From: Bog-473 sp963763575
GTDB lineage: Bacteria; Actinomycetota; Acidimicrobiia; Acidimicrobiales; RAAP-2
Length of the DNA: 64,000 nucleotides
Direction: 5' to 3'
Assembly (NCBI GenBank): GCA_963763575.1
Contig: CAVXPD010000004.1
Span: forward strand, 310,001 to 374,000
Position 1 is the stretch's first letter; every line of letters begins with the position of its first letter. Under the pieces are notes generated by a model. It worked only from the letters and a program-made list of their open reading frames with translations. It searched no databases and had not been told where the DNA came from. Positions 1 through 7,206 of the stretch are shown in pieces. The translations under genes and the position numbers were made by a program.

Positions 1-228
1 GACGACGGCCGTATACGCTCCGCGGACCCCAACGGGAGCGAACCGAACGGTACGACCGTCCCTGCGGCGACTAAGAAGTCCCTTGTTGACAAGGCGGTCC
101 AGGACCGTCGCGACGGTTGTATAGGCGTATGCAGGTAGTGCATCAGCCACATCGCGTCCTGTGGTCTCGGGATCGGGCAGGTCCCACACGAGATCGAGCA
201 CCCGACGTTCCAGGTCGCCCAGCGTCAC
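1..228 (-). CDS. BlaI/MecI/CopY-family transcriptional regulator, C-terminus cut by window edge
   Basis: Seventy-six codons read leftward from a GTG at 228 to the first base of the window without a stop. The peptide has the winged-helix layout of the BlaI/MecI family: helix 1 'LERRVLDLVWDL', then 'TGRDVADAL', then the recognition helix 'YTTVATVLDRLVNKGLL' and the wing 'RRRDGRTVRF'. BlaI proteins are dimeric repressors whose C-terminal part dimerises; that part lies outside the window. GTGGAG at 231-236, just upstream of the GTG, is the likely ribosome site. BlaI genes are often paired with an M56 (BlaR-like) peptidase, which would lie further left if present. Fold certain; target unknown. Confidence 0.85.
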   Translation of the reverse strand, partial: MTLGDLERRVLDLVWDLPDPETTGRDVADALPAYAYTTVATVLDRLVNKGLLSRRRDGRTVRFAPVGVRGAYTAVV

Positions 229-247
229 AGCTCCACAGGCGCACTCA

Positions 248-257
248 GCACATGTGC
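248..257. promoter_or_regulatory. Palindrome GCACATGTGC upstream of the BlaI-like gene
   Basis: A perfect 10-base palindrome 20 bases upstream of the regulator start, in a short stretch rich in CACAT/ATGTG words (248-290). BlaI-family repressors usually autoregulate through dyads near their own start, so this is a candidate operator. It does not match the classical TACA/TGTA consensus, so the assignment is a guess. Confidence 0.3.
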
Positions 258-463
258 ATGGATCACATGAGCACATCGGGTTGTCACATTTTGTTGCCGC
301 GCTCATGGGCCTACTCCAACTGTGCGATCAAGCTCTTAGCGTAATTGGACTGGCCGATCGTTTGGACACACTGAGTTCGGTGCCCGCCAGGATCAGCTGC
401 AGACCGGCGGGGCGCTCCGGCCCTGGGTTTAGCCTTCTGCCGCCCGTCGACCTTCGTGCCCGG

Positions 464-1621
464 CTACGCCGGGTGGGAGGCCGCTTCAGCCGGCGCCGGG
501 GCCGCGACCCTCTTGGCCCAGGCCGCCACCAACTGGAGGAGGGCGAGATACACCGCCAACACGATCACGATGATGAGCAGCCCCCACCCGGTCAGGTTGC
601 CGCCGAACAAGAGGACCAGCGCGGCGATCACGACGCCGACGAGGCGCAGGCCACCGATGTGCTCGAGGATCCAGCCACCGCTGCGCCGCACGCGCTCGGA
701 TTCGGCCGCGGCCTTCCCGGCGCCGCCGGTGAGCGCGCGGGCCTGGGCCGCCACCCAGCGTCCGCCCTTGGCGCACGTCGAGCGGATCCATACGGCGTAG
801 CGGGCGGGGCCGAACACCCAGGCGAGGAAGGCCACCACGACGGCGGCGAGCACCGTCCAGCGCAGGCTCGTCTTGAGGAACCGCAACAGGGTGTCCCACA
901 CCGCCCCGGTCACGTTGGGGTCGACGTGGGCCCCTGCCTTGCTCAGGAAGACGGTGCGCGCGTAGGTGAGCACGCCCAGCAGCACCAGACTGAAGAGGGC
1001 CACACCGGCGGAGACCCGCAAGAGCGTCTTGCGCCGCTGAACGGCGACCACGATGGCGAGAATCCCGATGACCAACGCGACCACCGGGATGACCCACCTG
1101 AGCTTGACGATGAGGTTGAACAGCCCGGAGAATTGCGAGATCTGCTGGCGGGAGACCACGGTGAAGGTCAGGCTCTCGTTGTTCTTGTCCAGGACGGACC
1201 GGAGCGGGTTGAACAGCGTCACGCCGCGCGCGTCGGCCTGGTCGATGAGCTGGTTCAGCTGGGGTGTGAGGTTGAGGACGATCTGCCCGGCCTTCACAAA
1301 TCGATTGTTTTGGGCGGAGTACTTGCCGGTGAGGATGTTGACGACGGCGGTGTGGGAGCGGCGGTTGAGGAGGTTCCACAGCTGGGAGAACCTCGGGCTC
1401 TCGAAGACCTTGAGCGCGATCTGTTCGGTGTAGCCCTTCACCTGGCTCGTGATCGGCGCGACGACGGGCTTGGCCTTGGCGGGCAGGCGCGACTCGATCT
1501 CGTTCTGCACCACGTGCGACGAGAAGAGAAGGTCAGTCGACTTCGTGGCGAGGTGCTGCACGATGACCGGATTGGTGGCGATCGGCGCCATGGTGGCGAC
1601 GTACTGGTCGGTGTCGGTCAC
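464..1621 (-). CDS. Multi-pass membrane protein of unknown function (main reading frame of a frameshifted gene)
   Basis: A 385-residue frame opening 'VTDTDQYVATMAPIA', which is the juxtamembrane start of a family of actinobacterial membrane proteins that normally begin with one transmembrane helix. About 160 extracytoplasmic residues follow, then hydrophobic helices near residues 175-195 (WVIPVVALVIGILAIVVA), 203-220, 255-272 and a final pair near 325-365. The missing first helix lies just upstream in another frame (1622-1769). The most economical reading is therefore one gene of about 434 residues with one extra base near 1617-1624. The GTG at 1621 is probably an internal codon. Function is unknown; it is not a recognised transporter or enzyme. 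Confidence 0.7.
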   Translation of the reverse strand: MTDTDQYVATMAPIATNPVIVQHLATKSTDLLFSSHVVQNEIESRLPAKAKPVVAPITSQVKGYTEQIALKVFESPRFSQLWNLLNRRSHTAVVNILTGKYSAQNNRFVKAGQIVLNLTPQLNQLIDQADARGVTLFNPLRSVLDKNNESLTFTVVSRQQISQFSGLFNLIVKLRWVIPVVALVIGILAIVVAVQRRKTLLRVSAGVALFSLVLLGVLTYARTVFLSKAGAHVDPNVTGAVWDTLLRFLKTSLRWTVLAAVVVAFLAWVFGPARYAVWIRSTCAKGGRWVAAQARALTGGAGKAAAESERVRRSGGWILEHIGGLRLVGVVIAALVLLFGGNLTGWGLLIIVIVLAVYLALLQLVAAWAKRVAAPAPAEAASHPA

Positions 1622-1769
1622 CGTGCTCGATCGCCCACCCCGCGATCACCGCGATCGGGATCAGCAACGAGGCCAGCACGATGAGGATCCAGGCGAAGAT
1701 CCCCCTCGTCCGGGGGAGCCGGTGCCGCTTGGGCGGCGCCTCCGCGGTCGAAGGCGCAGATTCCGGCAC
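1622..1769 (-). pseudogene. N-terminal transmembrane fragment of the frameshifted membrane protein
   Basis: From a GTG at 1769 this frame encodes a basic, Pro-rich lead, then 'RTRGIFAWILIVLASLLI' and 'PIAVIAGWAIEH', a typical N-terminal transmembrane helix. It then runs out of the family pattern after 'IEH'. Removing one G from CACGGTGACC (reverse strand, about 1617-1624) gives 'AIEHVTDTDQYVAT', joining smoothly to the downstream frame. The total span 464-1769 is 1306 bases, one more than a multiple of three, as expected for a single insertion. Either a genuine mutation or a sequencing error. Confidence 0.65.
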
Positions 1770-1932
1770 GCGGACCGACGGACGAGGGCCCGGTCGGGCC
1801 CGCCGGTGACTCGTCGGCGCTCATCTGTCCATGCTCATCGGGCATTGCTTAGTGCTTCGTGCGCTCATCGGAAACTGCCTAGCGCCAAACGGCACTTGCC
1901 TACCTACAATGCCCTGGTGTAGGACGGAACGC

Positions 1933-2127
1933 GTGGATGGTTCGGACAAGACCTCGGACAAGGTCAGCCGTGAGCTGCGTGTCTTCACGTTCAGCGCACT
2001 CTCGGCGTTCATCGCCCCGTTCGTATTCGTCAGCTTGATCGTGCTGCGCAAGGTCACGCGCAGCGTGAACCGCCAGGCGCGCTTCTGGAACAGGCGACTG
2101 CAGCACGAGATCGCCCGCTGGAGCTGA
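1933..2127 (+). CDS. Small single-pass membrane protein, hypothetical
   Basis: Sixty-four residues from a GTG preceded by AGGACGG at 1921-1927. The product has a charged N-terminus ('DGSDKTSDKVSREL'), one hydrophobic segment ('FTFSALSAFIAPFVFVSLIVL') and a basic C-terminal tail ('RKVTRSVNRQARFWNRRL'). This is the layout of a one-helix membrane peptide with cytoplasmic Arg/Lys residues. A -10-like TACAAT lies at 1905-1910. The reading frame is open further upstream to 1831, but that part looks noncoding. It is divergent from the frameshifted membrane protein. No family recognised. Confidence 0.5.
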   Translation: MDGSDKTSDKVSRELRVFTFSALSAFIAPFVFVSLIVLRKVTRSVNRQARFWNRRLQHEIARWS

Positions 2128-2196
2128 CGGAACGTCACGAAACCCGACGGGGTGGTCCCCCGCGGGCCGGACGCGGGCGGACCTACGCTGCGCTCC

Positions 2197-2688
2197 ATGC
2201 TCACCGGCCTGGCCCACACCGCCGTTTGCGTCCCCGACGTCGAGGCGGCCGCACGCTGGTACTCCGAGGTCCTCGGCCTGCTGGTGCTCTCGCCTCCGTA
2301 CACGATGCAGGGCCCGCAGATCGAGCGGGATATGGGCGAGCTGGTGCCCGCTCCGGTGGTCGTCACCGCGGCGATCGTCGGCTTCGCCCGGGACGACCGC
2401 GTCATCGAGCTCATCGAGTACCCGGCGGCGGGCGTCGGTGCCGCCGCAACGGAGACGCCGTCGCCGTCGGTGACGCGGGTGGGCATCACCCATGTCGGCA
2501 TGGTGTGCGACGACGTCGCCACCACGCGGTCCCAGCTCGAGCGCCGCGGCGTCTCCTTCCTCACCGCCGGCATCGCGGACGTCGCCGGCCTCCGGACCAC
2601 CTGGTGCCACGATCCGTGGGGCACGGTGATCATCCTTCTCGAAAAACGTCACGACGACCGCCCCTACTGGGGCCAGCTCGTGCCGTAG
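2197..2688 (+). CDS. VOC-superfamily (glyoxalase/bleomycin-resistance fold) protein
   Basis: A 163-residue protein with two vicinal-oxygen-chelate modules. The first begins 'LTGLAHTAVCVPDVEAAARWY' after Met1. The second begins 'VTRVGITHVGMVCDDV' and ends 'HDPWGTVIILLE'. Candidate metal ligands are the His of 'AHTAV', the His of 'THVGM' and the Glu of 'ILLE'. VOC enzymes bind a divalent metal and act as isomerases, lyases or dioxygenases; the substrate cannot be told here. The ATG at 2197 is chosen because a -10 hexamer TACGCT (2184-2189) lies seven bases before it and there is no Shine-Dalgarno, indicating a leaderless message. Confidence 0.8.
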   Translation: MLTGLAHTAVCVPDVEAAARWYSEVLGLLVLSPPYTMQGPQIERDMGELVPAPVVVTAAIVGFARDDRVIELIEYPAAGVGAAATETPSPSVTRVGITHVGMVCDDVATTRSQLERRGVSFLTAGIADVAGLRTTWCHDPWGTVIILLEKRHDDRPYWGQLVP

Positions 2689-2791
2689 GGAGCGCAGGAT
2701 ACGGGTCGTCTGCGGTCGCGATCGGGGGATTCGTGCCGAAACTTGGCCCAAATCCGTGCATTTCTGCCTCGCTTCGGCCATAATGCGCGCC

Positions 2792-3259
2792 ATGAACAAG
2801 AGAGATCTAGCAAAGGCCGTCGCCGTCCAGTCGGATGTGGAGTTGAAGACCGTCGTGATCGTCCTCGACGGGTTCACCGACGTCGTCACCGCCGTCGTGG
2901 CAAAGGGCGAGCCCATCTCCATTCCCGGTTTCGCCAAATTCGTGAAGGTGGACCGCCCGGCGCGGATGGGACGCAACCCGGCCACCGGGGAGGCCATTCG
3001 CATCAAGGCCTCGAAGAAGGCCCGCATCACGCCGGTGAAGGCGTTCAAGGACGCGGTGCTCGCCCCGGCCAAGGCGCCCAAGCTGGCCAGGGGTGTGTAC
3101 CCGACCGACGACGCCGCGGTGAAGTCGGCCGGCAAGTCGACCGCGGCCGTGGCCGCCAAGGCACCGGCGCGCAAGGCTCCCGCGAGGAAGGCCGCCGCGC
3201 GCAAGACGACGGCCAAGAGAACGCCCGCCCGCAAGGTCGCCAAGAGCGCGAAGAGGTAG
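2792..3259 (+). CDS. hupB: HU-family nucleoid DNA-binding protein with basic C-terminal tail
   Basis: 155 residues. Residues 1-90 are the HU/IHF fold, 'MNKRDLAKAVA' through 'ISIPGFAKFVKVDRPARMGRNPATGEAIRI', including the R-x-GRNP-x-TG arm that intercalates DNA. Residues about 115-155 are a Lys/Ala/Arg-rich tail (KAPARKAPARKAAARK type), as in mycobacterial HupB, which adds nonspecific DNA contact. It compacts the nucleoid. The start ATG at 2792 lies seven bases after a -10-like CATAAT (2779-2784) with no Shine-Dalgarno, so it is probably leaderless. Its stop codon TAG shares one base with the GTG of the next gene. Confidence 0.92.
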   Translation: MNKRDLAKAVAVQSDVELKTVVIVLDGFTDVVTAVVAKGEPISIPGFAKFVKVDRPARMGRNPATGEAIRIKASKKARITPVKAFKDAVLAPAKAPKLARGVYPTDDAAVKSAGKSTAAVAAKAPARKAPARKAAARKTTAKRTPARKVAKSAKR

Positions 3260-3516
3260 TGCGGCGGGGCGACTCCGTTCCGCCCGGCACGGAGCCGCTC
3301 GCACCCAGGCCGCTCACCGAGCCCCACCCTGACCGGTTGTCACCCGGTCATCCCGCCTACGGCGCGATCATGCGCGCCCATCGCGCTGCTTTGGATGACG
3401 GGGCCGACACCTACGTCGACCCGGTGACTGGATTCGTCGTGTTCACGGCGGGCTACCTGGCGCGCCGAGGCTCGTGCTGCGGGTCGGGCTGTCGGCACTG
3501 TCCCTACGTCACCTGA
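3259..3516 (+). CDS. DUF5522 small cysteine-rich protein
   Basis: Eighty-five residues from a GTG that overlaps the HU stop codon (TAGTG), so it is probably translationally coupled to it. The middle reads 'EPHPDRLSPGHPAYGAIMRAHRAAL' (split here as EPHPDRL, then SPGHPAY, then MRAHRAAL). The C-terminus 'FTAGYLARRGSCCGSGCRHCPY' carries the family hallmark CC-G-x-GC-RHCPY, likely a metal-binding knuckle. Function is not established for DUF5522. The overlapping arrangement with hupB suggests co-expression. Confidence 0.75.
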   Translation: MRRGDSVPPGTEPLAPRPLTEPHPDRLSPGHPAYGAIMRAHRAALDDGADTYVDPVTGFVVFTAGYLARRGSCCGSGCRHCPYVT

Positions 3517-3529
3517 GCCATCCGCGCGC

Positions 3530-3712
3530 CTCAGGGAGGCGCCGCGTGGTTTGGGGGCTCAGTCAGGAGCGCGCCGTGTGGTTTGGGGGCCTTAGTGGCG
3601 CCTCGTGCGGTTTGGGGGCGCACAGAGGCCGCCCCGTGCGGTAGGAGGCGCACAGAGGGCGCCCCATATGGTTGGGGCACCTCAGGGGCGCCCATATGCT
3701 TCGGACGGTTGG
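3530..3712. repeat. Degenerate tandem repeat, about six units of 28-32 bp
   Basis: Units follow the pattern GGCGCC-(G/T/C)CGTG-(T/C)GGTTTGGGGGC-(t/g)CACAGAG. The GG(T) anchor recurs near 3548, 3580, 3609, 3640, 3670 and 3698, a spacing of 28-32 bases. Later units drift to CCATATGGTTGGGGC. The tract fills the gap between the DUF5522 and DUF4190 genes. Spacing and degeneracy do not fit a CRISPR. It may be a decayed short tandem array or a transcript-end structure. Confidence 0.6.
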
Positions 3713-3733
3713 CATGCACGATTCGGTCACGAC

Positions 3734-4303
3734 ATGAGCGACACCTCCCAGGGTCCAGGCTGGTGGTTGGCCTCTGACGGCAAGTGGTACCCGCCTGAAC
3801 TGTGGACGGGCCCGCCCACCACGACACCGCCCTCCACGACTTCCGGGACGTCGAGCGCGGCGCCGGATCCGGCGCCGGCGTACCCGAGCCAGGCGCTTTC
3901 GTACCCTTCGCAGGGTCCGTACCCGTCCCAGCCGCCCGCCGCGACGCCCCCAGGCGACGGGCCCTACCCGCCCCAGGGCTACGGGCAACTCCCTGGTGGG
4001 TACGGCCAGAACGTCCCCTACGTCGCCAGGACGAAGAAGACCAACGGCCTTGCCATCGCGTCGCTCGTTTGCGGGTGCGCCGGCTTCCTCTTCTTCATCC
4101 CCGCGATCCTCGCCGTCGTCTTCGGCTTCGTCGCGCGCACGCAGATCCGTCAGTCGGCCGGCACCCAAGGCGGTGACGGGCTGGCCGTCGCGGGGATCAT
4201 CGTCGGCTTCGCCTGGATCGCGCTCTTCGTCATCGTGCTCATCGTGGGCGCCGCCGACAACAGCTCCAGCGGCAGCGACGTCGTCATCGGTGTGCTCGGA
4301 TAG
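3734..4303 (+). CDS. DUF4190 domain membrane protein with N-terminal WYPPELW motif
   Basis: 189 residues. Residues 1-25 contain 'GWWLASDGKWYPPELW', a short motif repeatedly seen at the start of Acidimicrobiia membrane proteins. Residues 26-95 are a disordered Pro/Tyr/Ser/Gln-rich tract ('PYPSQ' and 'YPPQGYG' words). The C-terminal half is DUF4190: 'NGLAIASLVCGCAGFLFF', then 'AVVFGFVARTQI', then 'GDGLAVAGIIVGFAWIAL', giving two transmembrane helices joined by a conserved basic loop. The ATG at 3734 places the motif directly at the N-terminus. The longer in-frame extension reads through the upstream repeats and is unlikely. Biochemical role unknown. Confidence 0.8.
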   Translation: MSDTSQGPGWWLASDGKWYPPELWTGPPTTTPPSTTSGTSSAAPDPAPAYPSQALSYPSQGPYPSQPPAATPPGDGPYPPQGYGQLPGGYGQNVPYVARTKKTNGLAIASLVCGCAGFLFFIPAILAVVFGFVARTQIRQSAGTQGGDGLAVAGIIVGFAWIALFVIVLIVGAADNSSSGSDVVIGVLG

Positions 4304-4328
4304 GGATCTCGGAAAAGGGGGAGAACGG

Positions 4329-5561
4329 ATGCAAGGACTGCTGTACGGGGTGCGGCCCGAGCGGTGGACGCCGCCGGACGAGTCGAACCATCTCTTGGTC
4401 GGCTTGTCCCACACTCCGATGGTGCTGCGCGACCTGGAGCGTCCCGCGCTGTTCCGTGACGATTGGGCGGTGGCGAAGACGCGCCTCACGGGGATCTGCG
4501 GATCCGACGCCAAGATGGTCTTCATGGACTTCGGCGACGACTTCGGCGACAGTGCGCTGAACGGCTACTTCACCTTCCCCACCGTCTTCGGCCACGAGGT
4601 GGTGGCCGACGTCGTCGAGGTCGGCCCCGCCGTCACGTCGCTCGAGGTCGGCCAGCGCGTCGTCCTCAACCCCTGGCTCTCCTGCGGCCCCCGCGGGATC
4701 GATCCGCCCTGCCCATCGTGCCAAGCTGGAGACTTCAGCCTGTGCTGGCACTTCACCGAGGGGCCGATCGCCGCGGGCATCCACACCGGAACCTCCAAGG
4801 ACGCCCCCGGGGGGTTCGCCGAGTACCTGCCCGCGCACGAGTCCATGCTCATTCCGGTGCCCGAGGGCGTCAGCGACGAGGTCGCGGTCCTGGCGGACCC
4901 GTTCGCCGTCTCGCTGCACTCGGTGACCCGCCACCCGCCCCCGCCCGGCGGGCGCGTCCTCGTCTACGGCGGGGGTGCGCTCGGGAGCACGGCCACGGCC
5001 ATCATCCGTTCCCTCTACCCCGACGTCGACGTCATGGTCGTGGCCCGCTTCCCCGCCCAGGTCGCGTTGGCGCGGCGCCTCGGGGCCACCGTGGTCGACC
5101 CCTTCCCGGTGGAGCAGCTGCTCGAGGAGGCGGCGGCCTGGTCCGGAGGTGTCCTGCAGCGCTTCGAGGGCAGCACGCTCCCGATGGCGCATCCCGGAGG
5201 CTTCGACGTGGTCTACGACACGGTCGGCACCGCCCAGACCGCGGAGATCGGCGTCCGGCTGCTCAAGACCCGGGGCACCATGGTCAAGAGCGGTGTGCAC
5301 GCGCCCGAACGCTGGGAGTGGTCGCCCCTCTACTTCAAGGAGATCTCGTGGGTGGGCAGCAACGCGTTCGGTGTCGAAGAGGTCGACGGCATCCGCATGC
5401 ACGGCATTGCGCACTACCTGCGCCTGGCCGACGCGGGCCGCGTCGACCTGACCGGGCTGCTGACCCACGTCTTCCGCCTGGAGCAGTGGCGCGACGCGTT
5501 CGTGGCACTGGCGACCCAGGATCAGAGCGGCGCCGTCAAGGTGGCCTTCGACTTCCGCTGA
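4329..5561 (+). CDS. Zinc-dependent alcohol dehydrogenase (MDR superfamily)
   Basis: 410 residues starting at an ATG preceded by AAAAGGGGGAGAA. The GroES-like domain carries the catalytic zinc ligands in 'GICGSD' and 'FGHEVVADVVEVG'. A structural-zinc lobe has four cysteines (SCGPRG...PPCPSCQAGDFSLC). The Rossmann nucleotide domain begins 'VLVYGGGALGSTATAII', and a later segment reads 'FDVVYDTVGTAQTAEIGVRLL'. MDR enzymes oxidise alcohols with NAD(P). The structural-zinc lobe suggests a classical dehydrogenase rather than a quinone reductase. It lies 139 bases before a diiron protein on the same strand. Substrate unknown. Confidence 0.85.
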   Translation: MQGLLYGVRPERWTPPDESNHLLVGLSHTPMVLRDLERPALFRDDWAVAKTRLTGICGSDAKMVFMDFGDDFGDSALNGYFTFPTVFGHEVVADVVEVGPAVTSLEVGQRVVLNPWLSCGPRGIDPPCPSCQAGDFSLCWHFTEGPIAAGIHTGTSKDAPGGFAEYLPAHESMLIPVPEGVSDEVAVLADPFAVSLHSVTRHPPPPGGRVLVYGGGALGSTATAIIRSLYPDVDVMVVARFPAQVALARRLGATVVDPFPVEQLLEEAAAWSGGVLQRFEGSTLPMAHPGGFDVVYDTVGTAQTAEIGVRLLKTRGTMVKSGVHAPERWEWSPLYFKEISWVGSNAFGVEEVDGIRMHGIAHYLRLADAGRVDLTGLLTHVFRLEQWRDAFVALATQDQSGAVKVAFDFR

Positions 5562-5700
5562 CTCTGTTGGCTTCTGACGACTTCCACCCGCGTGGTCGGG
5601 CGCCGCGCATCGGACCCTTTGCCACGCAGCCCGGAGGGGGTAGCGTCAGGGTCCGGCAACGGGGTACGGCGGAGAACCAAGGACCGAAAAGGGGCGTCAC

Positions 5701-6792
5701 ATGACCACCAGCCCGACCGTGCGGGACACGGACCTCGCCTTCGAGCCGAAGTGGGGCGTCGAGTCGCCGTCCACCACCGTCTTCGACTTCGACTACACCG
5801 GCGGGCGCGACCAGCTGCTGCGGCTCTACGAGAGGGGAACCCGCCGCCAGTGGATCGGGAGCGACCGCCTCGACTGGAGCCTCGACGTCGACCTCGACAA
5901 CCCGGTCGGGATGCCCGACGAGATGAACCCGCTGTTCGGCACCGAATGGTGGGAGAAGTGGGACGACAAGCAGAAAGGTGAGCTGCGGCGCCACGTCGAG
6001 GCGTGGCGGTTCAGCCAGTTCATGCACGGCGAGCAGGGTGCGCTCATCTGCACCGCCAAGATCGTTCAGACCGTGCCCGACGTCGACTCCAAGTTCTACG
6101 CCGCGACCCAAGTGATCGACGAGGCCAGGCACGTCGAGGTCTACAGCCGCTACCTGCACGACAAGCTGGAGCTCGTCTACCCCCTGAACAAGGACCTCAA
6201 GGCGCTGCTCGACGACGTCATCTCCGACAGCAGGTGGGACATGACGTATCTCGGCATGCAGGTGCTGATCGAGGGGTTGGCGCTCGCCGCGTTCGGCATC
6301 ATCCGTAACAACGCGACCGAGCCGTTGGCCAAGGCGCTCAACGCGTACGTCATGCAGGACGAGGCGCGCCACGTGATGTTCGGGCGCCTGGCGCTGCGGG
6401 ACTACTACCCGCAGCTGACCCAGGCCGAGCGCGACGAGCGCGAGAAGTTCTGCGTCGAGGCGTGCTACCTGATGCGCGATCGCTTCTTGGGGCAGGAGGT
6501 CTTCGAGCGCCTGGACCTGCCGCAAGAGCTCACGACGTACGTCGAGGAGAGCGAGACCTGGCGGATGTTCCGCAACTTCCTCTTCATGCGGATCGTCCCC
6601 ATCCTGCGCGACATCGGCCTGTGGGGGCCCATCCTGCGCCAGGGATTCGAGGACATGGGCGTGATCGGCTTCGCCGAGACCGACATCGACGCCGAGATGG
6701 CCGACGACGAGAGGGCGGCCGAGGAGAACGACGCCGCGCGCGACGCTCGGCTGGCCCACGTCAAGGCGGTAGCGGAGCAGGACGAGGGCTGA
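5701..6792 (+). CDS. Diiron ferritin-like oxygenase/N-oxygenase-type protein (AurF-like or related)
   Basis: 363 residues in an all-helical fold with the two carboxylate/histidine pairs of a diiron centre. Ligands appear as E111 (HGEQ), E141 and H144 (DEARH), E191 (IEG), and E221 and H224 (second DEARH). Paired E-xx-H helices of this type occur in ferritin-like oxidoreductases including AurF-type N-oxygenases, and activate O2. The first 90 residues are a Trp/Asp-rich lead. The last 40 are charged and probably disordered. An AAAGGGG ribosome site lies about 10 bases before the ATG at 5701. The exact reaction cannot be deduced; a fatty-acyl or amine substrate is possible. Confidence 0.75.
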   Translation: MTTSPTVRDTDLAFEPKWGVESPSTTVFDFDYTGGRDQLLRLYERGTRRQWIGSDRLDWSLDVDLDNPVGMPDEMNPLFGTEWWEKWDDKQKGELRRHVEAWRFSQFMHGEQGALICTAKIVQTVPDVDSKFYAATQVIDEARHVEVYSRYLHDKLELVYPLNKDLKALLDDVISDSRWDMTYLGMQVLIEGLALAAFGIIRNNATEPLAKALNAYVMQDEARHVMFGRLALRDYYPQLTQAERDEREKFCVEACYLMRDRFLGQEVFERLDLPQELTTYVEESETWRMFRNFLFMRIVPILRDIGLWGPILRQGFEDMGVIGFAETDIDAEMADDERAAEENDAARDARLAHVKAVAEQDEG

Positions 6793-6817
6793 AGGGTCGC
6801 GGGCCCCGGCCGGTGGC

Positions 6818-7201
6818 TCAGCGTCCCTCGAGGCCGGCCTGGATCTGCTGGCTGGGCTCGTTCGTGTCGAGATAATCGCGCCACGACGTCACCTTGCCGT
6901 CGCCGTCCACCTCGATCACCGTGGCGCCCTGCATGGTGATCGGGATGCCTGGCCTGTCCCCCGCGCTGAAGGTCGCGGTCCCCGTCCACTCGAACACCGC
7001 CCAGTCCTCGCCGCCACGGATCCGGTCCACCCGTTGCGCCCAGTCGGGGAAGATGGCGTCGGTGTCGCTCGCCACCTTGCGCACGTCGGTGGTCCAGGGG
7101 GTGACGGGGTCGCAGAACCGCCCGCCGTCGGCGAAGAGGCCGGCGAACGCGTCGGGCCCGTTCACCGACTCGAAGCGGCGGGCCCAGCCGTCCCAGTCCA
7201 C
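6818..7201 (-). CDS. NTF2-like/SnoaL-like small protein
   Basis: 127 residues of alpha+beta cone fold: 'DWDGWARRFESV', then 'FCDPVTPWTTD', then a cluster of strands 'DWAVFEWTGTATFS' and 'GATVIEVDGDGKVTSWRDYLD'. The family includes ketosteroid isomerase-like enzymes, but also many structural or ligand-binding members, and the catalytic Asp/Tyr pair is not obvious. A GTG start at 7201 follows the stop of the upstream YbjQ-like gene by five bases. It is therefore the last gene of the minus-strand operon beginning at 10311. It is convergent with the diiron gene at 25 bases. Confidence 0.75.
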   Translation of the reverse strand: MDWDGWARRFESVNGPDAFAGLFADGGRFCDPVTPWTTDVRKVASDTDAIFPDWAQRVDRIRGGEDWAVFEWTGTATFSAGDRPGIPITMQGATVIEVDGDGKVTSWRDYLDTNEPSQQIQAGLEGR

Positions 7202-7206
7202 GGCGC

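Noticed and set aside
161..1684. Long plus-strand open frame antisense to the membrane protein
   Set aside because: Its residues are mostly Arg/Gly/His/Asp of high-G+C antisense type, with no domain; the minus strand carries clear membrane helices.
1831..1932. Upstream extension of the small membrane protein from an ATG at 1831
   Set aside because: The extra residues are Cys/Leu-rich without pattern; the GTG at 1933 has a ribosome site.
3530..3712. Possible CRISPR array
   Set aside because: Units are contiguous and degenerate, with no unique spacers and no cas genes nearby.
5562..5700. Possible regulatory element between the alcohol dehydrogenase and diiron genes
   Set aside because: No palindrome or hairpin of note was seen in these 139 bases.
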